This document shows positions 1-8,099 of a stretch of 64,000 bases of DNA, piece after piece. Every line of letters begins with the position of its first letter. Within the stretch, counting starts at the first letter, position 1. Where the stretch lies: contig NZ_JACPOF010000021.1 of NCBI RefSeq assembly GCF_016185115.1, positions 186,001 to 250,000 on the forward strand, in the 5' to 3' direction. Below the pieces are notes generated by a model. The model did not search any database. It was not told the DNA's origin and was given only the letters and a program-made list of their open reading frames with translations. A program made the position numbers and the translations under genes. This DNA is from Polaromonas sp. Its GTDB lineage: Bacteria; Pseudomonadota; Gammaproteobacteria; Burkholderiales; Burkholderiaceae_C.

Positions 1-1
1 G

Positions 2-271
2 ACCGGCGTGTTCAATTCGCCAAGCCTGGGTGGCCCTGGCTACACCGCTGACTGGGTGACAGCCACCATGGTTACTGCTGCCGATTTCTCCGTGGTGTCG
101 CAACTGTGGATCCAGGCCAAGGCTGTGCTGATCACCATCGTCTGGTCCGGTGTCGTGTCCTTCATCGCTTACAAGGTTGTTGACCTGACCATCGGTCTGC
201 GTGTCAGCGAAGAAGATGAACGCGAAGGCCTGGACATCACGTCCCACGGCGAAACTGCCTACAACCGCTAA
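2..271 (+). CDS. amt: Ammonium channel Amt, C-terminal fragment
   Basis: The frame is open from the left window edge, so only about the last 90 residues of an Amt/MEP/Rh ammonium channel are seen. They contain a final hydrophobic helix (AVLITIVWSGVVSFIAYKVV) and the cytoplasmic tail GLRVSEEDEREGLDITSHGE. In this family the tail is the part contacted by the PII proteins GlnK/GlnB. The channel conducts ammonium across the inner membrane and is usually expressed under nitrogen limitation. A strong terminator follows. Assignment is by recognition of the tail and is secure; start and upstream partner (commonly glnK) lie outside the window. Confidence 0.93.
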   Translation, partial: TGVFNSPSLGGPGYTADWVTATMVTAADFSVVSQLWIQAKAVLITIVWSGVVSFIAYKVVDLTIGLRVSEEDEREGLDITSHGETAYNR

Positions 272-347
272 GAATTAACCGGACTGCCCTGAATTCGAAA
301 GCTTTCAGGGCGCTCTGTTAATAGCTAGAGAGTCTCCTTTGGATGTT

Positions 348-383
348 CAGCCTGCCGGTGCAAACTGGCAGGCTGTTTTTTTT
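348..383 (+). terminator. Rho-independent terminator after amt
   Basis: A perfect 9-bp stem, CAGCCTGCC pairing with GGCAGGCTG across a 10-nt loop, is followed directly by eight T residues. A second perfect 8-bp hairpin (GCCCTGAA/TTCAGGGC, 286-311) lies nearer the amt stop codon but has no T-run. Together they separate amt from the next gene. Confidence 0.9.
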
Positions 384-440
384 GCCTGTACAGTTTGTGA
401 TCACACCCGACCAAGCTGACCAAAGCTGAACAAGGCATCC

Positions 441-1379
441 ATGACCTGGCAAACTGTCGTCACACAACCCTCTGCCCTGGGCGAATCACCCTTCTGGCAC
501 CCTGACGAGCAGATGCTTTACTGGGTGGATATTCCCGGCAGGCAGGTTCACCGCCTCAATGTCTTCATGGGCAGCATTGAAAGCTGGGCCATGCCGTCGG
601 AGCCCGGCAGCATCGCACCCGTGAAAGACGCTGCAGGCGGAAGCGACGGCCTGGTGATCGCCTTGCGCGACGGCATTTACCGCGCGAGGCACTGGGGCGC
701 TGAGCTGCAGTTGATCGCGCCTGCCCTGCATGACCCGGCCAGCAGCCGCTTCAATGACGGTAAAGCCGACCCGGCGGGCCGCTTCTGGGTTGGCACGATT
801 TACGAGCCGCGTAACGCGGCAAAGGCGCAACTTTATTCACTCGATGCCCGGACTCCAATGCCCGGCCAGATGTATGGATTGCGAGTCATGGCCGGTGGCG
901 CCACAACCGCCAACGGACTGGCCTGGTCACCCGATGCCAAAACCATTTACTGGTCAGATACGCCCTCACACACCATACGCGCCTGGGACTGGGACATCGA
1001 TGCCAACACCATGGGCGGCGAGCGCATCTTCAAGCGCTGGCCGGCCAAACCGGCAGGCTGGCAGAGCGGCATGCCCGGCTACGATGGCCGCCCTGATGGT
1101 GCGGCGGTTGATGTGCAGGGCAACTATTACGTGGCCATGTTTGAAGGCGCGCGTGTGCTCAAGCTCTCGCCGCAGGGTGAGGTGCTCACAGACATACCTG
1201 TGCCCACGCAGTGTCCGACCATGCCCTGTTTTGGCGGCGCCGACCTGCATACGCTCTACCTCACCAGCGCGCGCCAGAACCGACCTGATGCCGAGTTGCA
1301 AACCTACCCCGACTCGGGCTGCGTGTTCTCCATGCAGGTCGATGTGCCGGGGATGCCGGTCAATTTTTTCATCGATTGA
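441..1379 (+). CDS. SMP-30/gluconolactonase/LRE family protein
   Basis: This 312-residue protein has the six-bladed beta-propeller signatures of the SMP-30/gluconolactonase (LRE-like) family. These are the early metal-binding glutamate in ALGESPFWHP, then RFNDGKADPAGRFWVGT and NGLAWSPDAKTIYWSDT near residues 102 and 158, and late FGGADLHTLYLTSAR. Family members hydrolyse sugar lactones with a divalent metal in the channel. No signal peptide is seen, so it is probably cytoplasmic. It sits between amt and the glycolate oxidase genes, which does not identify a substrate. The ribosome-binding site is weak. Family is clear; exact substrate is unknown. Confidence 0.88.
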   Translation: MTWQTVVTQPSALGESPFWHPDEQMLYWVDIPGRQVHRLNVFMGSIESWAMPSEPGSIAPVKDAAGGSDGLVIALRDGIYRARHWGAELQLIAPALHDPASSRFNDGKADPAGRFWVGTIYEPRNAAKAQLYSLDARTPMPGQMYGLRVMAGGATTANGLAWSPDAKTIYWSDTPSHTIRAWDWDIDANTMGGERIFKRWPAKPAGWQSGMPGYDGRPDGAAVDVQGNYYVAMFEGARVLKLSPQGEVLTDIPVPTQCPTMPCFGGADLHTLYLTSARQNRPDAELQTYPDSGCVFSMQVDVPGMPVNFFID

Positions 1380-1470
1380 GCAGTTGCATCCGGCGCGCCA
1401 AAAAAACCGAACAGCCCGCGTTCAAAAAATTCAAACTCTGCGACCTGCACCCCGCGTAACATCAAGGCCC

Positions 1471-2580
1471 ATGGATTTCCACGCTAACGCCATTGCTTCC
1501 CTTGCCGACCGCGTGCGCAGCGCCGCTGCAGTCGCAACGCCACTGCGCATCAGAGGCGGGGGCAGCAAGGATTTTTACGGCCAGGCGTTGACAGGCGAGG
1601 TTCTTGAAACAACGACGCTTGCAGGTGTGACCAGCTATGAGCCCAGTGAGCTGGTCGTCACTGCAGGCGCCGGCACACCGCTGGCGGAGCTCGAAGCCTT
1701 GCTGGCCGGGCATGGCCAGTGTCTGCCTTTCGAGCCGCCGCACTTTGCCGGCAAGGCAACGGTTGGCGGCATGGTGGCCAGCGGCTTCAGCGGTCCGGCG
1801 CGTGCCAGTGCGGGGGCGGTGCGCGATTATGTTTTGGGCCTGCAGCTCATCAACGGCAGGGGTGAACACCTTACCTTTGGCGGCCAGGTCATGAAAAACG
1901 TCGCCGGTTACGACGTTTCACGCCTCATGGCCGGGGCCATGGGTACGCTGGGGCTGATCACCGAAGTCAGCCTCAAGGTGTTGCCGGTGGCCCCTGCCGA
2001 AGCGACCTTGCGCTTTGAATGCAGCCAGGCCGAAGCCCTGCAACGCCTCAACGCATGGGGCGGTCAGCCGCTGCCGCTCAATGCCAGCTGCTGGCTTGAG
2101 GAGAACGACACCGGCACGCTTTACCTGCGCCTGCGCGGCGCCATCGCAGCGGTTGAAGCGGCCTGCAAAACGCTGGCTGCCTACGGTGGTGAAAGAAAAG
2201 AAAACGTGGCGTCGGACTGGGATGCCTGCCGTGACCAGCGATTGCCGTGGTTTGTCGAACGCTCTGATACGCATGATCTTTGGCGACTGTCGGTGCCGCA
2301 AACCGCGCCCGTGCTCAACCTGCCTGAGTCCCCCCTCATTGAATGGCATGGTGCGCTGCGCTGGGTACGGGCCTCTGCAGAACATGCACAAAGCCTGCGC
2401 GATGCAGCAGCGGCTGCAGGTGGCCACGCCACGCTGTTCCGCTCTGCCGCCCATGGCGGCAGCAAGCTGGCACGGCTTGATGCGCTCAAGCCGCCGCTTG
2501 ATCGTATTCACCACCGGCTCATGCATGAGTTTGACCCGGCCGGCATCTTCAACCCCGGCCGCATGTATTGCGGGCTGTAA
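1471..2580 (+). CDS. glcE: Glycolate oxidase FAD-binding subunit GlcE
   Basis: The 369-residue protein has an FAD_binding_4 fold: LRIRGGGSKDFYG near residue 25, then YEPSELVVTAGAGTPLAELE, GKATVGGMVASGFSGPAR and VMKNVAGYDVSRLMAGAMGT. It ends with the family tail FDPAGIFNPGRMY. GlcE works with GlcD and the iron-sulphur subunit GlcF to oxidise glycolate to glyoxylate at the inner membrane. The frame is open far upstream, but the family start is MDFHANAIASL at 1471, and the extension would overlap the preceding gene. The next gene starts 3 bp after the stop. No glcD is visible nearby. Confidence 0.92.
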   Translation: MDFHANAIASLADRVRSAAAVATPLRIRGGGSKDFYGQALTGEVLETTTLAGVTSYEPSELVVTAGAGTPLAELEALLAGHGQCLPFEPPHFAGKATVGGMVASGFSGPARASAGAVRDYVLGLQLINGRGEHLTFGGQVMKNVAGYDVSRLMAGAMGTLGLITEVSLKVLPVAPAEATLRFECSQAEALQRLNAWGGQPLPLNASCWLEENDTGTLYLRLRGAIAAVEAACKTLAAYGGERKENVASDWDACRDQRLPWFVERSDTHDLWRLSVPQTAPVLNLPESPLIEWHGALRWVRASAEHAQSLRDAAAAAGGHATLFRSAAHGGSKLARLDALKPPLDRIHHRLMHEFDPAGIFNPGRMYCGL

Positions 2581-2583
2581 CGC

Positions 2584-3351
2584 ATGCGCCGCCTTCGCCA
2601 CCTTACCGGGCAGCACCGCACGCCTGCCACCAACCGCCTGCTGGGGGCCGTGCTGGCCTTTGTGGCTGGCGCCATCAACGCGGGCGGGTTTCTGCTGGTC
2701 AGCATGTACACCTCCCACATGACCGGGTTTGCCTCCATGCTGGCCGACAACCTGGTGCTCGGCAACATGAAGCTGGTGCTGGGTGCGGCGGGTGCTTTGC
2801 TCACCTTCACGGCGGGCGCAGCCACCACAGCCATACTGGTCAACTGGTCCCGCCACCACTGGCTGCGAAGTGAATACGCGCTGCCGCTGATCATCGAGGC
2901 GGCGTTGCTGCTCGTCTTCGGCCTCATGGGGGCCAACATGGGCCACCAGACCCCGTTTGCCGTGCCTATGACCGTCCTGGTCCTCGCCTTCACCATGGGC
3001 CTGCAAAATGCACTGGTGACCAAAATTTCATCGTCCCAGATCCGCACCACCCACATGACAGGCGTGATCACCGACCTCGGCATTGAAATCGGCAAGCTGC
3101 TGTACTGGAACCGCACGTCAAGGCCGCCCGAGTCGCGCGTGCGTGTCAACCGCATCAAGCTCCGGCTCTTCGGTACGCTGGTTGGCATGTTCATCACCGG
3201 TGGGCTGGTGGGGGCGCTGGGCTTCAAGTACGTGGGGTTCATCTGGGTCGTGCCGCTGGCCATCCTGCTGTTTGCCCTGTCGCTGCCGCCGCTTTACTCA
3301 GACTGGCGGCGCAGATTGCGGCGCAAGGCCCTGATTGAGGCCAGGCCCTGA
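2584..3351 (+). CDS. DUF1275 (YoaK-like) membrane protein within the glycolate oxidase operon
   Basis: A 255-residue integral membrane protein with about six hydrophobic segments. It shows the DUF1275/YoaK hallmarks: AGAINAGGFLLV, YTSHMTGFASMLADNL and MGLQNALVTKISSSQIRTTH followed by MTGVITDLGIEIG. The biochemical function of the family is not established. It is packed tightly between glcE (3 bp) and glcF (4 bp), so the three genes are almost certainly cotranscribed. That placement suggests a role connected with glycolate or a related small acid, perhaps transport, but this is inference only. Confidence 0.88.
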   Translation: MRRLRHLTGQHRTPATNRLLGAVLAFVAGAINAGGFLLVSMYTSHMTGFASMLADNLVLGNMKLVLGAAGALLTFTAGAATTAILVNWSRHHWLRSEYALPLIIEAALLLVFGLMGANMGHQTPFAVPMTVLVLAFTMGLQNALVTKISSSQIRTTHMTGVITDLGIEIGKLLYWNRTSRPPESRVRVNRIKLRLFGTLVGMFITGGLVGALGFKYVGFIWVVPLAILLFALSLPPLYSDWRRRLRRKALIEARP

Positions 3352-3355
3352 ACCC

Positions 3356-4579
3356 ATGCAAACCCATCTCGCCCCGCAATACAAAAACACTGCCGACGGC
3401 CAGGAGGCCGAAGCCATACTGCGCAAGTGCGTGCACTGTGGCTTTTGCACCGCCACCTGCCCCACCTACCAGTTGCTCGGTGATGAGCTCGACGGCCCGC
3501 GCGGCCGCATCTACCTTATCAAGCAGGTGCTTGAAGGCGAAACACCCACGCGCAAGACGCAGATGCATCTCGACCGTTGCCTGACCTGCCGCAACTGCGA
3601 GACCACCTGCCCCAGCGGCGTTGAATACGGCCACCTGGTCGACATAGGCCGCAAGCTGGTGGATGAACAGGTCCCCCGCCCTGCCGGTGAAAAAGCCCTG
3701 CGCTGGGCCTTGAAGGAGGGCTTGCCCTCGCCGTTGTTTGCGCCTGCCATGAAGCTCGGGCAATCGGTGCGCGGGTTGCTGTCTGAATCGCTCAAAAACA
3801 AGGTGCCCGCCAAACAGGCGGCTGGCACATGGCCAACGTCCAGGCATGCCCGCAAGGTCTTGATGCTCGAAGGCTGCGTGCAGCCGGCCATGATGCCCAA
3901 CATCAATTCGGCCACGGCCCGAGTGCTTGATGCGGCAGGCATTGAAACCGTGGTGGCGGCCAAGGCCGGTTGCTGCGGCGCAGTGAAGTTTCACCTCAAC
4001 GACCACGAAGGCGGCAAGGCCGAGATGCGGCGAAACATCGATGCATGGTGGCCGCATATTGAGGGCGGAATTGAAACCATCGTCATGAACGCCTCAGGCT
4101 GCGGCGTCACCGTGAGGGACTACGGCCACGTGCTCAAGGACGACGCGCAGTATGCAGCCAAAGCCGCACGCATCAGCGCCCTGACGCGCGATCTCAGCGA
4201 GTTGTTGCCGGAACTGGTCGAGCCGCTGCGCGCACGCGTTGCCGCCAAAGGCGGGCAGATCGCCTTTCACCCGCCCTGCACCCTGCAGCACGGGCAAAAG
4301 CTGCGCGGTGGCGTTGAAAAACACCTGGGCGATCTCGGCTTCAACATCAAGGTGGCCAGTTGCGAGTCGCACCTGTGCTGCGGCTCTGCGGGTACCTATT
4401 CGGTGCTCAACCCTGGCATCGCCTACCAGCTGCGCGACCGCAAGCTGGGCAACCTCGGCGAGATGAAGCCCGAGGTGATTGCCTCTGCCAACATAGGCTG
4501 TATCACGCACCTGCAAAGCGGCACCGCGACACCTGTGCGGCACTGGGTCGAGTTGCTGGACCAAGCACTGATGCGCTGA
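3356..4579 (+). CDS. glcF: Glycolate oxidase iron-sulphur subunit GlcF
   Basis: A 407-residue protein with two 4Fe-4S motifs near the N-terminus, CVHCGFCTATCPTY and CLTCRNCETTCPSG. Two cysteine-rich CCG domains follow (GCCGAVKFHLN near residue 203 and SHLCCGSAGTYSV near 337). This is the GlcF/LutA-type electron-transfer subunit that passes electrons from the GlcDE flavin to the quinone pool. The start MQTHLAPQYK at 3356 is preferred over an in-frame upstream codon at 3335 because that would overlap the DUF1275 gene. It completes glcE-DUF1275-glcF. Confidence 0.94.
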   Translation: MQTHLAPQYKNTADGQEAEAILRKCVHCGFCTATCPTYQLLGDELDGPRGRIYLIKQVLEGETPTRKTQMHLDRCLTCRNCETTCPSGVEYGHLVDIGRKLVDEQVPRPAGEKALRWALKEGLPSPLFAPAMKLGQSVRGLLSESLKNKVPAKQAAGTWPTSRHARKVLMLEGCVQPAMMPNINSATARVLDAAGIETVVAAKAGCCGAVKFHLNDHEGGKAEMRRNIDAWWPHIEGGIETIVMNASGCGVTVRDYGHVLKDDAQYAAKAARISALTRDLSELLPELVEPLRARVAAKGGQIAFHPPCTLQHGQKLRGGVEKHLGDLGFNIKVASCESHLCCGSAGTYSVLNPGIAYQLRDRKLGNLGEMKPEVIASANIGCITHLQSGTATPVRHWVELLDQALMR

Positions 4580-4608
4580 CATGGCGTGAGATCCCTGGTC
4601 TTTTCAAG

Positions 4609-4670
4609 CAGGGGCCGCAGAACCGGCTCTGCCGGGCTGCAGGCGCAGCGGCCCCCTCGGGGGCAGCCAG
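4609..4670 (+). repeat. G+C-rich intergenic repeat, copy A
   Basis: The block contains GCAGGGGCCGCAGAACCGGC, then a CTGCCGGGCTGCAGGCG-like stretch and CCCCCTCGGGGG. The same modules recur at 27310-27411 and, inverted, at 61788-61897; a half of the family recurs at 8959-9030 and 26982-27065. It lies just after glcF and abuts the inverted-repeat element at 4671. I recall this type of repeat from Comamonadaceae genomes; its function is unknown. Confidence 0.6.
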
Positions 4671-4764
4671 TTTTTGGGGTCAGAGCCCAAATTTGCCCAG
4701 CCTTTGGCTTGCCCTGCGGGTGCGGTGCAGACACCGCAGCAAAATTGGTGTCTGACCCCAATAA
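4671..4764. repeat. Small element with GGGGTCAGA terminal inverted repeats
   Basis: Imperfect inverted repeats of 26 bp (about 22 matching) bound a 94-bp unit. The left end contains TTGGGGTCAGAGCCCAAATT (4674-4693). The right end, read on the minus strand, contains TTGGGGTCAGACACCAATTT. No coding potential lies inside. It resembles REP-like palindromic units seen in many proteobacteria, but no REP-type transposase is nearby. Confidence 0.6.
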
Positions 4765-4843
4765 TTGGCGTGGGGCCATACTGACACCACGCTGTCAGTA
4801 GCAGGTCATCATGATCAAGGCTTCTTCAACAAAGGAGCTTCCC

Positions 4844-5221
4844 ATGAAAAATGCCATCAGCTGGTTTGAAATCGGCACCACCAACCTCGCCAAAGCCACC
4901 GCCTTTTACGAGGCCGTGCTGGCCCACAAGCTTCGGCCTGAAAACATGGGGCCATCTGAAGGGGCTGTGTTTGCCTATGACCGGGCGGCAGACGGGATCG
5001 GCGGCGCACTCATGTGCGGCCCGACAGCGCCCACGCCTGGCGCGCAGGGCACGCTGATTTATCTGGACGCGTCGCCTTCACTTGACGCAGCACTGGCAAG
5101 AGCCGCTGCAGCTGGCGGCAAGGTCGCGCTGCCGCGCCAGGCATTGCCGCCGGGCATGGGCTTTTTTGCCCACATCACCGACCTTGACGGCAACCGCGTC
5201 GGTTTGCATGCGCTGGCTTGA
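4844..5221 (+). CDS. VOC family (glyoxalase/bleomycin-resistance-like) protein
   Basis: A 125-residue single-domain protein of the vicinal oxygen chelate superfamily. It begins AISWFEIGTTNLAKATAFYE, with a beta-alpha-beta pattern, and ends FFAHITDLDGNRVGLHALA, the usual end of such domains. A strong ribosome-binding site (AAGGAG, 4832-4837) fixes the start at 4844; an upstream ATG at 4811 has none. The following gene begins 16 bp later on the same strand. Substrate is unknown; members range from enzymes to resistance and binding proteins. Confidence 0.85.
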   Translation: MKNAISWFEIGTTNLAKATAFYEAVLAHKLRPENMGPSEGAVFAYDRAADGIGGALMCGPTAPTPGAQGTLIYLDASPSLDAALARAAAAGGKVALPRQALPPGMGFFAHITDLDGNRVGLHALA

Positions 5222-5236
5222 ACCGGAGTGAATGCC

Positions 5237-5764
5237 ATGACGCAAAAAAACTGGATAGCCGTGGCGAGTGCAGAACATGCCAGGCTGTGTCTTCATTCCA
5301 GGCCGGGCTTCATGCAGGTCAACCACGGCAAACTCGCGCCCTTGAAACGGATTCAGCCCGGCGACCTCGTGGCCTATTACTCGCCCACCGTGGTACGCGG
5401 CGTCAAGGATGCGTTCCAGAGTTTTGTCTCCATCGGCATCGTTCAGCCCGGCCCGCCCTACACAGGCGTCATGGGAAATGGCTTCGTACCCTGGCGGCGC
5501 GATGTGGCCTATGTCAAATCGACAGAAGCCTCCATCCTGCCGCTGCTCGACGACCTTGAGTTCGTGGAAGATCGCCAGCGGTGGGGCTACAAGTTCAGGT
5601 TCGGTTTGTTTGAAGTTAATGACCACGACATGTGCCTGATTGCGCGGGCCATGCAGGTAGATCTATCGGCCATTGATTCCCTCATACAGGTTCAGGCATC
5701 TTCTCGCGCAGAAAACGCAAAAACTGGTCCGGCAGACGGCCACCAGTTGCACGAGCAAGCTTGA
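5237..5764 (+). CDS. EVE domain (UPF0310-like) protein
   Basis: A 175-residue protein whose first 145 residues form an EVE domain of the PUA-like fold. Visible are the opening [34 protein letters not shown] with [16 protein letters not shown] and the late block [23 protein letters not shown] domains bind modified bases or nucleic acid in characterised cases. The role here is unknown. The start is the ATG at 5237 with GGAG at 5225-5228. The last 27 codons or so overlap, tail to tail, the gene on the opposite strand and probably are not part of the folded domain. Confidence 0.85.
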   Translation: MTQKNWIAVASAEHARLCLHSRPGFMQVNHGKLAPLKRIQPGDLVAYYSPTVVRGVKDAFQSFVSIGIVQPGPPYTGVMGNGFVPWRRDVAYVKSTEASILPLLDDLEFVEDRQRWGYKFRFGLFEVNDHDMCLIARAMQVDLSAIDSLIQVQASSRAENAKTGPADGHQLHEQA

Positions 5765-6368
5765 CTGATGACCATGCCTGAGCGTACATGCCTCGCCAGT
5801 AATAGGCCGTAGCCATGGACGCGTGGACGTAGCCCTTTTCGGGCTCCCTGGCTAGCGCTTCCGCGTAGAGGCTGTCTGACCGGGCCAGTAGACGTTCCCT
5901 GTCTTCTTGCGACATCTTCTGGTCGTCAACCGCGCACAGCGCCATCACGCGTGCGGCATCGGGTGCCATGCCCCGAACGTATCGGTTAAAGGAAAGTGCC
6001 TTCTCGAACTGCTGCACCGAATCGCAGTTCTTGCCTTTGTCGTGAAGTACAACGGCGAAACCAAAATAAACTTCAGGATTGTCAGGAGCAAGAATCCAGG
6101 CCTGATTGAAACGGCGCATCGCATTTTCGAGGTCGTCGCGGCCATAAAAAGTAAATCCGTTTTCGACGAACGCAGCGCTTGCTCTCTCGCGGCTTCCGTA
6201 CTGGCGCACAGTGTCAAAAATCAGTTTCTCATCAGCCGCACGCAGAGCAGGGTTGGCGCTTCGATCAAGGCCTCTATAGCCCGGGAGTTGATCTGCAGGC
6301 TGGGCGAAAGCAGGCACAGCTACCGAGAGGGGTGTTGCCAGCAATATGGGGATCAAATACTTGCGCAT
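5682..6368 (-). CDS. Exported TPR-like protein of unknown function
   Basis: A 228-residue protein with a signal peptide ([20 protein letters not shown] then FA-Q cleavage site). It has helix-turn-helix repeats of tetratricopeptide type: [20 protein letters not shown] with YFGFAVVLH, and [20 protein letters not shown] with [14 protein letters not shown] domains mediate protein contacts; no enzyme motif is present. The start at 6368 is supported by AGGAG 7 nt upstream and by the signal peptide; an upstream in-frame start at 6437 lacks both. Its 3' end overlaps the EVE gene by 83 bp. Probably periplasmic. Confidence 0.75.
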   Translation of the reverse strand: MRKYLIPILLATPLSVAVPAFAQPADQLPGYRGLDRSANPALRAADEKLIFDTVRQYGSRERASAAFVENGFTFYGRDDLENAMRRFNQAWILAPDNPEVYFGFAVVLHDKGKNCDSVQQFEKALSFNRYVRGMAPDAARVMALCAVDDQKMSQEDRERLLARSDSLYAEALAREPEKGYVHASMATAYYWRGMYAQAWSSVKLARATGGRLPDQFLRFLREKMPEPV

Positions 6369-6477
6369 GAAACTCCTGACGATGCGGCATGTGCTGAAGG
6401 CTGCCACGAACCCATTGTCACTTGGCCTTGACCACACGCAAAATGTTAGTTCTACCCACCAAACTTAAACCCGCTTC

Positions 6478-7158
6478 ATGCGCCGCGCAGACCGCCTCTT
6501 TCACCTCGTCCAGCTGATTCGCGGCCGCCGCCTGAGCACGGCTGATTTTCTGGCGCAGCGGCTGGAGGTCTCTGCGCGCACCGTGTACCGCGACATCGCG
6601 GACCTGCAGCATCAGGGTGTGCCGATTGAAGGCGAAGCCGGTGTGGGTTACAGGCTGGGCGCGGGCTTTGATTTACCGCCGCTGATGTTCACCCAGGCCG
6701 AAGCGCGGGCGCTGGTGGCATCAATACGGCTCGCGCAGGCCTGGCTGGACCCGGCGCTGGCGGCAGATGCACAGGCGGCGTGGGGCAAGGTGTTGTCGGT
6801 GCTGCCGGCCGCCGCGCAGGCCGCCGCCGAAAGCCTGCCGGTGTATGCCCCGGTGATTGCGCCGGATGCTGATCTGCAACAGACCCTGCAGCAACTGCGC
6901 GAGGCAGTCCAGTCACGCCACAAGCTCAAGGTGTCTTACCGCGACCTGTCTGGCCAGGCCAGCGAGCGAGTGCTGTGGCCGCTGGGCTGCTTTTACTGGG
7001 GCGCGGTCTGGACGCTGGGCGCCTGGTGCGAGTCGCGGCAGGCGTTTCGCAGCTTTCGCATTGACCGCATGCATGCCGTCACACTCCTCGACGAGCGCTT
7101 CGTGCATGAAGAAGGCCGAACGCTGGCGGATTTTCTGCGTGGGGTGAAGTCGCGTTGA
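6478..7158 (+). CDS. YafY-type transcriptional regulator (HTH + WYL)
   Basis: A 226-residue regulator. The N-terminal winged helix (RRADRLFHLVQLIRGRRLST ADFLAQRLEVSARTVYRDIA) is of the HTH_11/DeoR-like type. From about residue 135 a WYL domain follows (KLKVSYRDLSGQASERVLWP, then LGAWCESRQAFRSFRIDRM). WYL domains are ligand-sensing; close relatives often control neighbouring glyoxalase-like or small-enzyme genes. The neighbouring VOC and EVE genes are possible targets, but no operator was identified. Followed by a composite repeat rather than a classic terminator. Confidence 0.9.
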   Translation: MRRADRLFHLVQLIRGRRLSTADFLAQRLEVSARTVYRDIADLQHQGVPIEGEAGVGYRLGAGFDLPPLMFTQAEARALVASIRLAQAWLDPALAADAQAAWGKVLSVLPAAAQAAAESLPVYAPVIAPDADLQQTLQQLREAVQSRHKLKVSYRDLSGQASERVLWPLGCFYWGAVWTLGAWCESRQAFRSFRIDRMHAVTLLDERFVHEEGRTLADFLRGVKSR

Positions 7159-7183
7159 GATTTGGTTTCCCGGCTGTTGATGA

Positions 7184-7363
7184 TTTGCTACATATTTTGT
7201 AGCGGCTCACGTACGTATTTAAAGGGTTACAGCCTGATTTGATGCTTAAAACAGGCCATTTTCCCCGGTTTTGAGCGGTTTTTTCAGCTCAAGACTGCAA
7301 ACAAGCTCAAAAAGTTAATATGGAAGTTAACTTTCGCTGTATTTTTAACGTATACGTTAAAAA
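7184..7363 (+). repeat. Composite palindromic intergenic repeat, copy 1
   Basis: This 180-bp unit is built of three parts in order. First is a GCTAC...GTAGC stem followed by CACGTACGTATTT. Second is an AGTTAATATGGAAGTTAACT palindrome. Third is a perfect palindrome made of ATTTTTAACG, TATA and CGTTAAAAAT (ending at 7364). Copies 2 and 3 are at 25215-25393 (same strand) and 42975-43151 (inverted). Here it lies between two converging genes. Confidence 0.85.
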
Positions 7364-7404
7364 TTAAACCATTGTCACCGCTGCAACGCCTTTGGCCCGG
7401 CATT

Positions 7405-7899
7405 TCACGCCGCCAGCGCAGTCTCAATGTCCTTGGCCAGGTCTGCCGGTTTGTCGGTGGGCGCGTAGCGGCGAATCACCTTGCCGTCCTTGCCGACCAG
7501 GAACTTGGTGAAGTTCCACTTGATGGACTTGCTCCCCAGCAGGCCGGGAGCTTCCGCGCTCAGCCATTTGTAGAGCGGGTGCGCGGCGGGGCCGTTGACG
7601 TCGATTTTGGACATCATGGGGAAACTTACGCCGTAGTTGAGCTGGCAGAACTGCTCGATTTCCCCATCGGCGCCCGGGTCCTGCGAGCCGAACTGGTTGC
7701 ACGGAAAACCCAGCACAGCCAGGCCCTTGCCGGCGTAGCTCTTGTGCAGATCTTCGAGCCCACCGAACTGCGGCGTGAAGCCGCATTTGCTGGCGGTGTT
7801 CACGATCAGCATCACCTTGCCCTTGAACTCGTCCAGCGGAACGTTCTTGCCATTGATGTTGGTCGCTTCGAAGCCGTAAACCGTGTCTGCGCTGCTCAT
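7405..7899 (-). CDS. Glutathione peroxidase-family thiol peroxidase
   Basis: A 164-residue protein with the complete GPx signature: VNTASKCGFTPQ with peroxidatic Cys39, GFPCNQFGSQDPG with Gln69, and IKWNFTKFLV with Trp128 and Asn129, the usual catalytic tetrad. It has cysteine, not selenocysteine, and is the short monomeric type. Such bacterial enzymes reduce hydroperoxides in the cytoplasm and often use thioredoxin rather than glutathione. No signal peptide. It stands alone, converging on the WYL regulator gene. The start gives a standard length. Confidence 0.94.
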   Translation of the reverse strand: MSSADTVYGFEATNINGKNVPLDEFKGKVMLIVNTASKCGFTPQFGGLEDLHKSYAGKGLAVLGFPCNQFGSQDPGADGEIEQFCQLNYGVSFPMMSKIDVNGPAAHPLYKWLSAEAPGLLGSKSIKWNFTKFLVGKDGKVIRRYAPTDKPADLAKDIETALAA

Positions 7900-7980
7900 G
7901 AGTGCTCCAGTTGTTTTGGCGACTTTAACCCGCGGGGTGGGGAATGGCTAGATGGACGGCGGTCTTGCCCTTCACAACCA

Positions 7981-8067
7981 GGCCGGGACTCGCCCCGGCG
8001 CGCGAGGCACTTTTCTTTGCTTCGCCAAAAGAAAACTAACGAAAAGAAAAGGCGACCCCCGGCCTGG
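7981..8067. repeat. Intergenic palindrome-rich repeat (CTTTTCTTT type)
   Basis: The stretch carries CACTTTTCTTTGCTTCGCCA AAAGAAAACT and GAAAAGAAAAGGCGACC, with flanking CCGGGACTCGCCCCGG. I recall the motif as a widespread intergenic repeat in beta- and gammaproteobacteria. It can fold on itself weakly. It occupies the gap between the glutathione peroxidase start and the end of the DMT transporter gene on the same strand. Confidence 0.5.
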
Positions 8068-8099
8068 TAGTAAAGGGCGCAAATCCTCACCGAGCGCAG

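Noticed and set aside
730-1470. Upstream extension of the glcE reading frame
   Set aside because: It is an out-of-frame reading of the SMP-30 gene with no family similarity; GlcE homology begins at the ATG at 1471.
1918-3006. Long antisense open frame opposite glcE and the DUF1275 gene
   Set aside because: Composition is that of a G+C-rich shadow frame (His/Gln/Arg-rich) and both sense genes are well-supported families.
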